From the NCBI GenBank assembly GCA_000750105.3, contig JPHH03000009.1, forward strand, positions 842,642 to 906,641: DNA of 64,000 nt, in the 5' to 3' direction. Below the pieces are notes generated by a model. The model was given only the letters and a program-made list of their open reading frames with translations. It was not told the DNA's origin and did not search any database. Source of the stretch: Tolypocladium sp. Sup5 PDA-1 (taxonomy: Eukaryota; Ascomycota; Sordariomycetes; Hypocreales; Ophiocordycipitaceae). The number at the start of each line of letters is the position of its first letter. Position 1 is the first letter of the stretch. This document shows positions 30,818 through 42,579 of the stretch, piece after piece. Both the position numbers and the translations under genes were made by a program.

Positions 30818-33800
30818 ATGAGCTTCTCCATCGAAGTGCCTGGCGATGCGAACCCGCTGGGTGTCGAGACGCTCTGTCGAGCCTTGCAGTCGGCAACCTC
30901 CCATGACTACGCCCAGCGGCAGGCTGCGGGCCAGCAGCTCTCTTCATGGGAGCTGCAGCCAGGCTACTACTCTTCGCTACAGGCATGCGTCTATCTCGCC
31001 TTACGCAGTGTTCGTTGGCTAACGTCCTCCTGACAGGCCGTTTATCTCGACAAGAACCTGCCGACCGACATGCGATTCCTCGCGGTAATCCAGCTCAAGA
31101 ACGGCATCGACAAATACTGGCGACTGTACGCGCAGGTCAAGAACGGAATCAAGCCGGACGAGAAGAACTTGATACGGTCAAGGCTGTTTCAGGGCACCAT
31201 CGACGAGGAGGAAAAGAACCTGGCCCTTCATAATGCGCTGGTCGTGGCCAAGGTTGTTAGGATCGACTATCCCGCGGACTGGCCCGAAGCTCTTTCCGAT
31301 ATAATCGGCCTATTGCGTTCTTCGAAGAACGACAATCAGCAGCATCTCTACGGCACACTCCAAATACTCCTCCGAGTCGTCAAGGAACTTGGCACCGCGC
31401 GTTTGAGAAAGTCACAGACCGCGCTGCAGTCTGTCACTCCCGAAATTGTTTACGTCCTCAGCGAAATTTATTCGGAAAAGTCGACAGCATGGGTCTCGTT
31501 CTTGACCGGCGGACAGGGAAGCGAGTCCGAGGCGAACCTGGCCATGCTCAACAGTCTCTTCTCCCTTAAGATCCTTCGACGCCTCATCATCCTCGGCTAC
31601 GAGCGACCTCACAGCGACAAGTCTGTAGAGCAGTTCTGGACCCTGTCCCAGAACCAGTTTGGACAGCTCCTTGGATTCGTAAACCCAGACTCCACGGTCC
31701 CCGCCGCGTACCAGGACGTTATCGGCAAGCATCTCCTGCAGTTTACGAAGCTGCACATAGACATGGCCGAGCAACAAGCTGCTAGCTTTTCCATGCTTCC
31801 AAACTCTCTGTCTCTGGTCCACGCCTACTGGGATTTGGTCGCCAAGTTTGCCGAAGTTTTTGACAAGTCTGGCGGGATTCGTCAAGGCTCAGGTGATGCC
31901 GGCACCGCCAAGGCAAAGGTCGAAGGCCCTTTGCAAGAAAGACTGGCGCTGAGGGGTCTGCTCCTTCTTCGTGCCTGCGTGAGAATTGCTTTCATGCCCG
32001 CGCAGACCTTCAAGTATCGAACTCCAGAGACCAAGGCTGAGCAAGAGCAAGCCAGGACGATCATCAAGACGGAGCTGCTGAAGGATGATCTTGTCATTCA
32101 AATCGTCAACTCCATCATCACCCATCTCTTTGTGTTCCGCAGGTCGGACCTCGAAGCCTGGGAGGAAGATCCAGAGGAGTGGGAGCAACAGGAGCAGAGC
32201 GAGGGCAACGCTTATGAGTGGGAAGTGAGGCCATGTGCCGAGAAGCTATTTCTCGACCTGCTCACAAACTTCAAGCAACTCATCATTCCGCCCCTGCTAT
32301 CATACTTTCAAACCGCTCAAACGCCACAGGCAGACATTGCCACGAAAGAGGCTGTGTACACCGCCATGGGATTGGCGTCTGGTCATGTTTTCAAGGATTT
32401 CGACTTTGATGCTGTGCTGGTTTCAACGCTCGTAAACGACGCGCAACAGCAGGGCGGTCTATACAAGGTGCTGCGGCGAAGGATCGCGATTCTCATCAGC
32501 CAGTGGGCGCCCGTTGAGCTGTCGGATGCCAGCCGGCCAGTGGTGTACCAGATATTCCAACACTTCCTGAATCCAAACGACGAAACCAATGATCTGGTGG
32601 TAAGAATCACGGCGGCCAGACAGTTGCGTTGGATTGCAGATGAGCTTGGCTTCAGCGTCGAGGCGTTTTTGCCCTACACATCGGATGTTTTGACTCAGCT
32701 CATTCAACTCATCCAGAATGTCGACGTGGACGAAACGAAGCTGGCTATTCTTGAATCCATTCGGATACTGGTAACTCGTATGGAGGAACAAGTCTCCCAG
32801 ATCGGCGACCAACTCATGTCCGCCCTGCCAAGCGTATGGGAGAAGTCAGGGGCAGAAGAGTACATGATTAAACAGGCCGTCATCGCGATTTTCGCCGCTC
32901 TGGTGATGAGCATGGGAGACAGCTCGCAGCGGTACCAAAATTTTATGATCCCGCTGCTGTCTGAGGCAGCGCGGCCCGGGTCGGACTTGCACGTCCATCT
33001 CATCGACGAGTCGCTTGAGTTGTGGAACGCCATCTTGATGCAGAGCAATGCACCCCTCGCACCAGAGGTTATCAACCTGGCGGAGATGGCACTCCCACTC
33101 TTGGAGTATCAATCCGACACGGCTTCTCAGGCGCTGAGTGCCATTGAGTCCTACATCTTGATAGCTCCGGGTGCCCTGTTGGAGGACAGGTTACGCCGGC
33201 CAACCCTAGCAGCTTTGTCTGGCACTTTGGACTCCAAGAGCCGTGAGCAAGTGCGGCTCGGTACTATTTGCATGGAATACCTCATTCGGGCGGCAGCTGA
33301 GCTTGGAGGCTCAGACGGAATCTCCGTCGTGATCCAAGATATGATCGAGGCTGGCTTCATGAACAAGATTATGACGAATCTCCGAGATGCCTGGGAAGCA
33401 CATCAGACAACCGGGCCCAACAGAAAAGTCAGCAAGCTGAACACCATCACCGAGGGCGACTACTTGGCCATCTTGGCACGCTTATCTCTGGCCGAACCAA
33501 ACCTCTTCGTACACATGCTCACCACCCTAGGCAGCCTAGATCAAGTCTGGGCATGGCTTTCTTCGGAATGGTTCTCGCACCTGTTCAGCATGGATGACAT
33601 TGAGCGGCAAAAGCTCTACCTCCTCGGGCTTACCCGCCTCCTCGAGGTTCCGTCGCCGATGCAGGAGCTCGTCCTGGGGAGTCTGCAGGACTATTTCGAC
33701 ATGTGGACAACTGTGGTCATGGACCTCCAGGACGGAGTCGCAGACGGGTCGGACACGCTGATCTGGGGCGAGCTGGAGGCAACCGAGTATGATACCCCAA

Positions 33801-33997
33801 AGATTGTGGCAGAGCGGCAGGTCAATGCAAAGGACCCGGTGCATTCGGTGCACGCATTCGGCTTCGTGGCACCCAGACTTCAAGATCTGGTTGCCCGGGT
33901 GGGAGGAGAGGCTGCGTTCGAGGAGCAGTGGGCGGTCAACGTGGATAAGGAGGTGCTGGGCAGGTTCCAGGAGATTGCCAGGGCGTCACAGCAGTAG
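30818..33997 (+). CDS. KAP120: Importin-beta family karyopherin Kap120 / importin-11-like
   Basis: 1041 residues in two exons, 30818..30982 and 31037..33997. The N-terminus is an importin-beta N-terminal domain: LQSATSHDYAQRQAAGQQLS, then DMRFLAVIQLKNGIDKYWRL. The rest is HEAT-like helices, ending in an acidic C-terminal stretch (WGELEATEYDTPKIVAERQ). Length and the IQLKNGIDKYWR signature fit Kap120/importin-11, a nuclear import receptor for ribosome-assembly and other cargo. The intron is odd: the natural donor is AG|GCATGC (GC-AG, 54 nt). A GT donor six bases later would insert two residues (Ala-Cys) in the same frame. Large plus-strand coding region; minus-strand frames over it are shadows. 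Confidence 0.92.
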
Positions 33998-34184
33998 GGG
34001 ACGGGGACAGGGAGTGCATATGACGTGATGAAGCAGAACGACTGGATGATTGCATAGATCATGATACACCTAGGCATGATAATTGCGGTATAAGACATGA
34101 TTGACCAAACAGCGCCTGGAGCTCGGGGTATTCGAAGGTGTTGTACCGGATGTTGGGATCCTTCTGTGCGGGCAGCTGCTGCTC

Positions 34185-35188
34185 TCATCGGTCGCGGTAG
34201 ATCTTGTGGTACGCGAGTGCGTCGTACGCGTCGTATCGGTGGCGGTTCTTGTCGTCTGCGTACAGCGGGAAGGGCGTCGCGGCGGAGTCTGTGGTCAGAA
34301 ACTTGACGACGGCGTCGAGCTGGGACTCGAGGGGGCGCCATATGCGTCTGGTCCAGTACAGCCGGGGGAGAGGATCTAGACGTCGTTGCACTAAAGCGTA
34401 TGAGTGGGTGGTTCGGAGCAGTAGATGTGTGGTAGAGTACCATACCTCGCGTCCAGACTCGCCCCGATCGAGGAGTATGACGCCCCAGAGTATCCTGTCC
34501 TCTGCCCAGAATCCCGCGCCATCTGCAGAGCCGAATGGGTACCGGTCGTAGTCTTCGTGGCAGAAGTGAAAGAAGCTGGTCTCGTGGGGCGGTAGAGGTT
34601 CTCTAACCAGCCATTCATCAGGCAAGAATTCATCTCGCCGTACGGGCTCTTGATAGGACACGACACTGGCAACGTCGCCTCGTTGGAGTTTCTCTTCTAG
34701 GTTGAAGAGGTGCACTGCAATCGCGTGGCTTGCGACTACGAGCATTTCGAGGAGACGAAAAGTTGAACTGCCTACTCCCGACAAACTCATCTTGGAATGC
34801 TTAAACCAACTATGAGTCAAAATGAGTTAGCAAGCAGTTTTATGTGAGGGCATGGATAGGGGCTTGAGGGCAACGCATCACATACGGAAGACTTGAACTG
34901 CAGGATAGACGGGTCGAATTCGTCTCTGAGCGGCCTGGCTGTCTCCAAGGCGCCATCGCAGAGCTGAGTGCGAGCCTTGATCGGGTTCCCTTTCAAATTG
35001 ATGCCTCCTCCTGCAGTTTCACCCAGAACCTTGAAGGTGGAAAGCCCGTCGATGATCTGGGCCATGGTAAACTCAGCCAGTTCCGTCGACAGGATATTCG
35101 GAAACGCTCGTGCGAAGACGCTGTAGTGATCTAGGTCGAGCAGGGAGTGGAAAACCGTCGACTCGACTAGGCCTATTCTTGAGACCAT
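34185..35188 (-). CDS. Uncharacterised protein, about 305 aa
   Basis: Two exons, 34886..35188 (start MVSRIGLVESTVFHSLLDLD) and about 34185..34799. The donor is GTATGT; a strong-looking acceptor CTCATAG at about 34,809 gives an immediate stop, so I place the join at TTTAAG|CAT (34799) or at the next AAG|ATG. The second part reads LLEMLVVASHAIAVHLFNLE, then HETSFFHFCHEDYDRYPFGS and EDRILWGVILLDRGESGREV, and ends RYDAYDALAYHKIYRDR. It is rich in aromatic and acidic residues with no signal peptide. I do not recognise the family. The ill-fitting acceptor may mean another splice form or early decay. Convergent with KAP120, 187 nt from its stop. Confidence 0.55.
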
Positions 35189-35650
35189 TTTCGTCGGAGA
35201 TTCTGTCAAATGTTGCTGTAGAAGGCAAGTTGAACAATTTCTCCGTTTGTGTCGTAGTTCATATCATCCCTCGGTGGGCTGTGCCTCGTCCAAACTGGGG
35301 GTGTACACAGCGACCCAGACGATGCGATGAAGCTTGACCGTCGGAGAGCCGCTTGTTGGCGTTGTTGAGAAGAATGGCAGTTGGGCTATAGCTAAGGAAG
35401 GAAGAGGAGAAAGAACGGGTGCCTCACGGGGGCGAGATGGGCTTTGTGCTGTCGCCTGCAATAACAGCGAGACTGGGCAGTGGATATCGCGTCCAACGGC
35501 CTCACGTCCAATACCTTGGACAACTCAGCATTTCGCAGCAAATCTATGGTCCCGTTCCTGTGGTCCTCTCTACAGTAAAATGTGGCATTACGGCACAATA
35601 ACCGCGCTCATGATACTCGTGGTGAGATATCATTCATTAAAAGTTCCAGC
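35189..35650. other. Intergenic
   Basis: 462 nt between the unknown gene and the quinone oxidoreductase (both minus). No supported coding frame. Confidence 0.5.
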
Positions 35651-36863
35651 TTACAGCCGGCTGCTTCCCTCCTGCGGAATCTTGACAACAACCTTGCCCC
35701 AAGTCCCTCTCCCTCCCAGCGCAACAAGCGCATCCTTGACCCTCTCCAGCCCGACAAACTCCTCGTCCGAGTACTCGGTCCCCTTCAGCTTGCCCTCCGC
35801 GACCAGCTTCATGATGCCCTGCCAGACGACGGGGATCATGGCCCGCTCGTTGATGGCGTACGCGCCCCAGTGGATGCCGACGAGGGAGATGTTCTTGAGC
35901 AGCACCTTGTTCATGGCCACCTTCTCGATGTTGCCCGCCGCGAAGCCGACGATGAGGATGCGCCCGTTCCAGGCGGTGCACTTGGTGGACTTGTCGACGA
36001 GGCCGACGGGGTCGTAGACGATGTCCACGCCCTTCTTGCCGGGCGTCAGGGCCTTGACCTTGGCGGGCCACTCGGGGTCCGTGTAGGAGAGGACGTGGTC
36101 GGCGCCAAAGGCCTTTGCGATTTCGAGCTTGCGGGGCGTCGACGCCGTGGCGATGACGGTGGCTCCAAACGCCTTGGCGACTGCATTCACAGTCAGACGG
36201 CTAGATCTTGGATTGGACTAGAGTCTCATGTAGACTTGACTTGACTTGACTCACCTTGCACGGCAGCAAGTCCGACGCCTCCCGCCGCGGCGTGGACGAG
36301 CACATGATCGCCCTGCTTGATGTTTGCCCTCACCACCAGCGCGCCGTAACTCGTCGGCGCGGTGACAAACAGCCCAGCCGCCTCCTGGAACGACCATCCC
36401 TCCGGTACGGGCAACAGCGAGGTCTCCTTTGCAACCGTCTTGGTGGCAAACGCCCCCTGCGAGGCTCCAAAGACGCGGCTGCCCGGCGGGAACCGGGGCT
36501 GCCTCTCTGCGTTGCTGGGCACAGAGATGACGGTTCCTGCGAACTCGGCGCCGGCAACCCAGGGAAAGGCTGGGGGAGGTGGGTTAGCGTGACGATCCGA
36601 TGGTAAAGAGTGATGGGGGATGCGTACGAGGCTGGTTCTGGTAGCGACCTTGGACCTGCAGAATGTCGAAGAAGTTGGCCGCCGAGGCGTGGACCTGGAT
36701 GAGATACTCGTCATCCTTGGGAGTCGGATCCGGCAACTCGGTGACCTTGAGGTCGGCCGGGCCCTGCGCATCATAGATCTCATCAGCAAGTCTGTTATCG
36801 AGGACACGGTATGAGGCGGGGATACCGCACCTTGACGTATTCTTTAATCTCAATTCCACGCAT
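35651..36863 (-). CDS. Zinc-independent quinone oxidoreductase (MDR superfamily)
   Basis: 337 residues in four exons: 36831..36863, 36628..36763, 36255..36569 and 35651..36180. It starts MRGIEIKEYVK, then GPADLKVTELPDPTPKDDEY. GroES-like domain: VHASAANFFDILQVQGRYQN and PFPWVAGAEFAGTV. Cofactor domain: VLVHAAAGGVGLAAVQVAKA, the AxxGxVG-type NADPH motif of quinone reductases, then GATVIATASTPRKLEIAKAF. The catalytic-zinc Cys/His set of alcohol dehydrogenases is absent, consistent with NADPH:quinone reductase or enoyl reductase activity. Intron 3 begins at the GTGAGT of a GTCAAGTCAAGTCAAG repeat. Probably cytosolic or peroxisome-adjacent; no targeting signal visible. Confidence 0.9.
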
Positions 36864-38476
36864 GATGAAACTCGTTTCTGGCTCCTCTTCTAAACCGTCG
36901 TCGAGCGTGGTTCGAATGAGGGCTCGTCTAATGATGGCGATGCAGAGATGTCGAGTCAAGGTGAGGGCCGTCGTCCCCGGCTCTCCTCTGTCTGGGGTAA
37001 GCCGACGGCTGTGGGGATGCCGAGGCATCTTCGGAGCACGTCACCGAGTCCGGCTAGCGCCTCCGTCCTCCCGATCCGATCCCGTCCCGTCGGTGGGGCT
37101 GCCGTCGAGTTGGCGATACCTTACCCTCGGACCTCAACCTTTCTTCAACTTCAGCACTGGTGTTGGTGCACTTTGGCCCTGATCTGGGTTTGTCGTTCAG
37201 CTGCACAGAGAGCCAAACACAACAGCCAAAAGCAGCGTGGTTGCGCTTTGATGCCAGGCGCTTCAGCGGTCCGAGGCAAGGTGCAATCTCGCTGCGTGTG
37301 AGCTGAACCCCAGCACGGTTCGTTCCAAGATATTAACCGCAGTGTAAGCAAATAATGCGATCTAGGTACGTAGCCCGCCACCATTTGTTCCAGATCGTTG
37401 ATCCAGATTCTGCACTTGAGTCTAATGAGCATCAATGTTATGGCCCGGTATTCACGGTGATGGACGCCACAACTGCCGAGGGAACGTACTCTACTGACCT
37501 ATACGGACGTATGGATATCCCCTGTCCACTCAGGACATTTGGATAGATTGAGAAAGCGAATGCCTTTGCTGCCAGGTACCATGGCCGTGTAGGTGCTTGG
37601 AGCCTTGTCCCACCCGGCGCAGTAAGGCCGGCTTCGTCCCGGTTCGGTTCATGGCAGGCGCCGCCAACCCGGGAAGGACTTACTCGTACTGCAGCATTTT
37701 ATCAGAAGGCGTTGTACGAAGTACATTGTCAAATATAAGCCGATAGGCACGTCATTCATCTGCCGTTTTGTTACAAGTCAGCTACGGCGCCGAGTCAACA
37801 TCTACGAAGTTAAGCCAGCATTTTGCCGATCACTGTGGCTGATCACCTCGTTCATGCATCCTCAGCAAAGGCCGACCGGCTAAATATACGGAGTACTCGT
37901 ACGTAATTAGTATGTACAGGAACTAGACGTCCTTTATCAAATAACTAAAATTACTCTTTCATTAAAGCGCAAAACCATCATATGAGCTATGGCCCCACGC
38001 TGATTATACACCCGTGTCGCTTCTACAAACAATCAAGCAGCCGGAATCTGATAAATTATGTCCGATGCGATGCTCAAGGAAGTTCAAGGAATGAGGCTGC
38101 CTATTTTCAGCGGAGTTACATGGGTGGACATTGGGGAAATAGGCAGGCTGTTTAGGCGACGAGGCGATGTGCAAGGCTTCACCCTGGAGCCTAGGGGAAA
38201 CGGCCCGGACGAAGGGATTGTGGGGAGGATTGAAATGAACACCGGGGGTTCATTCCCGGGTATGGATGCTACGCATGCGGGCATGGGATGAAGACGCGAC
38301 CTACGGGCTATCCGTAGTTGCATTTGCTAGATGGGCTGTCCTGGGAATGAAATGGGTTCATGGAAGTGCCGTGCTGGGACTTGAAGGCCACTGGTTCGAG
38401 AGTCAGAAGCGAAATCCACCGATAGGTGCCGCCTTACCAGAACGTGGAGGATCTGCAGAATGCGATGCAACCAATG

Positions 38477-38515
38477 TAATGCAGTGACTGTGATGCAGTG
38501 ACTGTGATGCAGTTC
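38477..38515 (+). repeat. Tandem repeat, 14-nt unit (GTGATGCAGTGACT)
   Basis: Just under three near-perfect copies in a row in noncoding DNA. The unit is not a multiple of three. No function inferred. Confidence 0.75.
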
Positions 38516-40050
38516 GGTCGAACTACTCCGAACCAGATGTTTTCACGTTGGTGGAAAGGCCTCTTGGCGGAGAACATGCAGATGCAAGACGACCAACAAT
38601 CCTGTAGCTCCGAGGCTTCCAGGTTGACAGAAAACGGAGACGACACGGGAAGATGACTGCGGTCGGGACGGATCGGGGTCAGCGAGGCGCCAGCAGCCCT
38701 GCTTGCTGAAGTACATAAGACGGCCAAGAGAATTGCTCTCAGCAGGGGAGGAATCGGGGGAATGCAACTCTGTAGTTGACGCACGATGCTTGGTGATCAG
38801 CCATGTTGTCTAACCGGTTACAGAGACAAGCCCACTCGCTTCATGTTGGTGCTCAAGCTCAGTCATACGACAAGCAAGCCACTTGCGAGTGGACGGTATT
38901 ATTACTTCATAACGAAGCACCCAAAGCAAGCCCAACCCCGGGCAGCGCGCCACGATGAAACGCGGGGGGCCAGTCGCAACTCGGAACCCTCTGGCAGCCT
39001 GTATTAATACCTGGTCTGATCTTCAGAGACACGCGCAATCCCGCGTGGCCCGGCCTGCGTTAGGGTCGCCGAGCTTGCACCACCCGGCAGCACGACGCCC
39101 TCCTGAACGGCTCGGTGCTGGCGTTCGTGTTCGCTGTCTCGGAGCCTTTCGCCGAGCGCACGGCCGCCCGCAGAGGAGAACCGCGACGCGCCAGGCTGAT
39201 GACGGGCACGCAGCTCAGCGTGGCAAGGGCCCGCGTTTCGGCGTTGACGGCGGCATTGGATATTTGAAGGACCGCCGCGTGGACTTTTGCTTGTATCCGT
39301 ACGGAATGCCGGTTTGTGACGGGAGTGTTACGGGCGGGCGGGCGTGGGTGCGAAGCGCCGCCGCTTGGCTGATGAACATTGAAGTTTATTGAACTCAAAT
39401 CAGAGGGTGCTTTGGGCATGCCTCTCTGGCCCAACCACATCTGCGACTTTGCAATTTCCTATTCGCTCGTATTATTCCCGAGCAGCTGAATCCAACCGAG
39501 GGCTGCATGGCTCCTCCAACGCGGCGCAGCACCTCCTCTCCGCTGGTACGAGGTAGCCTTCAATGATTAGCCAAGATTCCAGGCCCAAAACGTAGATTAT
39601 GTATTATGCCAATGCACCCACGGGTCCGTGACAAGGCCATGTCTTGGATGCTCCGTCAACCGCGCTGGAGAACCTCCAGGGCCATCTTCCAACCATCACC
39701 AACATGCATCAATCCCTCCGCCGCGCCATCGGACCCCCGCAGCGCCCGTCCCGGCTTGCGCCAGTCTCGCACGATTCACGAAAGAGCCTCGCGCCATAGT
39801 TGCCTGCTTCGGCTGCTTGGCTGGGGGGGCCTGTGCCAGCGTGCGCGCTGCTCACTTGCCCAGCGGCCTTGAAAATCACATGGATCTCTTGACGAGCCTG
39901 GAACGCAGCGCCCGCCGCCCGCGCGAACAGACGCCCGCCTCGACATCGGGGGACCGTGCCTCGGCACTGCGGTGCAGGGATCACTCAACCGCCGTCGGGC
40001 TTGCTGGCTGCGTACGGAGTAGTGCATGCCACACTGCCACGGCCGCCATG

Positions 40051-40084
40051 ATGGGCTGGACTGGGCTGGACTGGACGGGGCTGG
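40051..40084 (+). repeat. Tandem repeat, 10-nt unit (TGGGCTGGAC)
   Basis: About three copies with small changes, in GC-rich noncoding DNA. Recorded as a minisatellite only. Confidence 0.65.
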
Positions 40085-40149
40085 CATCCCAGACCCGCGG
40101 TCAAAGCTAGGGCTCAGGGCGCCTTTCTACGAGTACAATTGGATTCACG

Positions 40150-40183
40150 ATCCATGCCATCCATGCCATCCATCCATGCTTGC
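40150..40183 (+). repeat. Tandem repeat, 9-nt unit (CATCCATGC)
   Basis: Three to four imperfect copies, the last contracted to CATC. Located about 330 nt before the CFEM receptor start. Confidence 0.65.
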
Positions 40184-40504
40184 ATGTCGGATTTTGCGGG
40201 GGTGGAGACGCACTGAATGTCTGGCTTGCCCGGGTCCCCCCCCGGTCTGCTTCTCGATGTGGAAAACGGGCACGGGAGACGAGTTATATCAATCGGGTTT
40301 GGCCCTTGCCGGACATCCCAGCTCGCCTTCTCCTGGCTTCCCGAGTTGCACGATGAGTCGAAAGCGGTGCCGTTCCAACAAAAGGCTTCAAGCGTGAAAC
40401 CACCAGCATCAAGAGCCTGATACAGCTCGAGGTTGTCTAGACTTGGCTCTACTCAACTCGACGCCGCTCCCTCGCTTCCACACCACCGCATAACAAGAGT
40501 CGGC

Positions 40505-42101
40505 ATGAGACTGGGGCTGGGAAAATGCCTTGTCGCTGCCGCCTTGCTGCCCGGGCTGTCTCTGTCCTTTGACGGCATCTTGGCCAGATCGGATGCCGCC
40601 GTCCCCGATGCTTTAACCAAAGCTCCCCGCTGTGCTGTAAGCCGACCCCTTCCACTTCACGAAGCACAACTTCGACAGTCCCCAAGGAGAGTGTAGCTGA
40701 CTCTGCATGCGCATCAGCACAGCTGTCTGGCCGCTGCCTGGTCAAACCCAGCATGTTCCGACACGGCATGCACATGCGCAAATGCAACCATAGAAAACGA
40801 AGCCACAAAGTGCTTTCAGGCAGCATGCAGCCTCCCCGATGCACTGGGTATGTACAAATTGCACCACGGGCCCATCCCGAAACACCTATTCGCGCCGCCG
40901 TGATGACACACGTATCGCATCCTTGACCACGAGAGGGGGGGCTTGAGTTGACCAGAGCTCGTTTGATAGCAACCAAGAACCTCACGGAGACGGTGTGTGA
41001 CCGGCCGAGGAGAGACAACGCCCCGAGATACGAGGTCATGAACATCACCATAGGCGCCGTCACGTCCGTGATCGTCGTCTCCCGCACCATCTTCAAGCAG
41101 TTCTTCAGCTACAGACGCAGACTCGGCGCGGACGACTGGGTGATTCTGCTGTCGCTGCTCGTCGGCATCCCCTGCGTGGCGCTCAACGCGCAGGGCTTGA
41201 CGGCCCATGGTTTAGGGAAGGATGTCTGGACGCTTGAGTCCAAGGAACTCACCACCTTCATCCTCTACTTCTACGTCCTGGAGATCCTGTACATCGCCTT
41301 GATGGCGAGCATCAAGCTGGGTCTCTCGCTCTTCTACCTCTCCATCTTCCCGGGGACCACCATCCGGCGGCTACTCTGGGGCACCGCGGTTTTCAACGTC
41401 CTGTTCGGCATCTCGTTTGTCGTCACGGCCATCTTCCAGTGCTCGCCGGTAAGCTACTACTGGACGCAGTACGTGGAGGCGACGCCGGGCAGGTGCCTCA
41501 ACACCAACATGCTGGGGTGGGTGCATGGCGCCGTCAACATTTCCGTCGATATCTGGTTGATTGCCATCCCGCTCAGCCAAGTGCGTAGACTCGAGCTACA
41601 CTGGAAGAAGAAGATTGGGGTGACTATTATGTTCCTGACGGGTGCCTTGTGAGTGATATATTTCTGCAATCATTGACCCTGTATTATTGGCTTGCCCAAA
41701 TGCTCACACCTCTCTACAGCGCTACAATCGTGTCCATCCTGCGACTCCAGTCCCTCATCCTCTTCGCCAACTCAATGAACCCAACCTGGGACAACTGGAA
41801 CGTAGCCTGGTGGTCGACCATTGAAATCGCCACCGGCCTCATCTGCACCTGTCTCCCGAGCATGCGTCTGATCCTCGTGTGCCTCTTCCCGCGGGTCTTT
41901 AGCAGCGGCGCCAGCTCCTACAACGGCACCTCCCGCGCCGCGCCGGGCACCAGCCACAGCATCATGGTGCACAAGCAGATTCGCGTCTCCAGCATGGAGA
42001 TCCCCATGGAGGACGACGTCGCCAAGTATAGCAGCAACAAGTCGTGGGAGGTTACTTCTACAGAGAGTCGTTGTCACAGCGTGGCTGATCTTCAGCCTTG
42101 A
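40505..42101 (+). CDS. CFEM-domain seven-helix receptor (Pth11-type GPCR)
   Basis: 444 residues in four exons: 40505..40636, 40718..40847, 40958..41648 and 41720..42101. A signal peptide (MRLGLGKCLVAAALLPGLSL) is followed by a CFEM module with eight Cys after splicing (CA, HSCLAA, PACSDTACTC, ATKC, QAAC, ETVC). Then come seven hydrophobic helices: TIGAVTSVIVVSRTIF, DDWVILLSLLVGIPCVALNA, TTFILYFYVLEILYIALMAS, LLWGTAVFNVLFGISFVVTA, AVNISVDIWLIAIPLS, a segment across intron 3, and IEIATGLICTCLPSMRLILV. The SIKLGLSLFYLSIFP stretch is typical of the fungal rhodopsin-like (Pth11) domain. The C-terminus is a Ser/Thr-rich cytoplasmic tail. Such receptors sense surfaces or host cues in plant and insect pathogens; the ligand here is unknown. 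The intron 2 acceptor is CCAGAG|CT, chosen because neighbouring AGs give stops. Confidence 0.9.
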
Positions 42102-42579
42102 CTTGTTTTCGTACATATCATCACCGCAGTATACGGGTGTGGGAAAAGGTCTGGAGAATGGCGTTATAGGTCCGTGACATCGGAAGTCGCGAAATATCAC
42201 TCGCTTAGCATAACATGAAGCAGCGTGTATTCCCATCGAACATGAGTCTGCTGCGATCCCTTCCGGCCCGTGTCTTCAACCACCTGAACTCGATGCAACC
42301 TCCGTGGATCCGGGTAGTTATACGAACGAGGGAGGAACGGATAACTTCCATTTCGGATCTTGGGGGGGAGGAGCGTCATAACGGCATCATATTGACATGT
42401 CAAGGTATTTCCTATCCAGGCCCCCTAATACTGTACTGCTCGAGTAGTGCCGCCATTCTACGCACCGCTCAAGCCATCCACCACCGCCCACTGTGCCATC
42501 ACCCGAGTTTGCACTCTGGTCAGCATCCTATACCATAAAGGCCGTTCACGCCCTGACCGCCCCTTGCCTACGAGTACCT
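42102..42579. other. Convergent 3' intergenic region
   Basis: 478 nt between the CFEM receptor and DSK2. A G-run at about 42361-42368; no gene. Confidence 0.5.

Larger units (their letters stand above)
36864..40504. other. Long intergenic region, no supported gene
   Basis: 3.6 kb, the longest gap in the window. 36,900-37,300 is GC-rich with opposing short frames. 37,680-38,040 is A+T-rich. A 77-codon ATG frame at 38058..38291 (MSDAMLKEVQGMRLPIFSG) is too short and unsupported to call. 39,000-40,430 carries several overlapping Pro/Arg/Ala-rich frames on both strands, a usual artefact of GC-rich DNA. Short tandem repeats are at 38,477-38,515, 40,051-40,084 and 40,150-40,183. The promoter of the CFEM receptor must lie at its right end. 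Confidence 0.5.

Noticed and set aside
38391..38410. tRNA T-loop-like GGTTCGAGAGTC
   Set aside because: No matching acceptor, D-arm or A box nearby.
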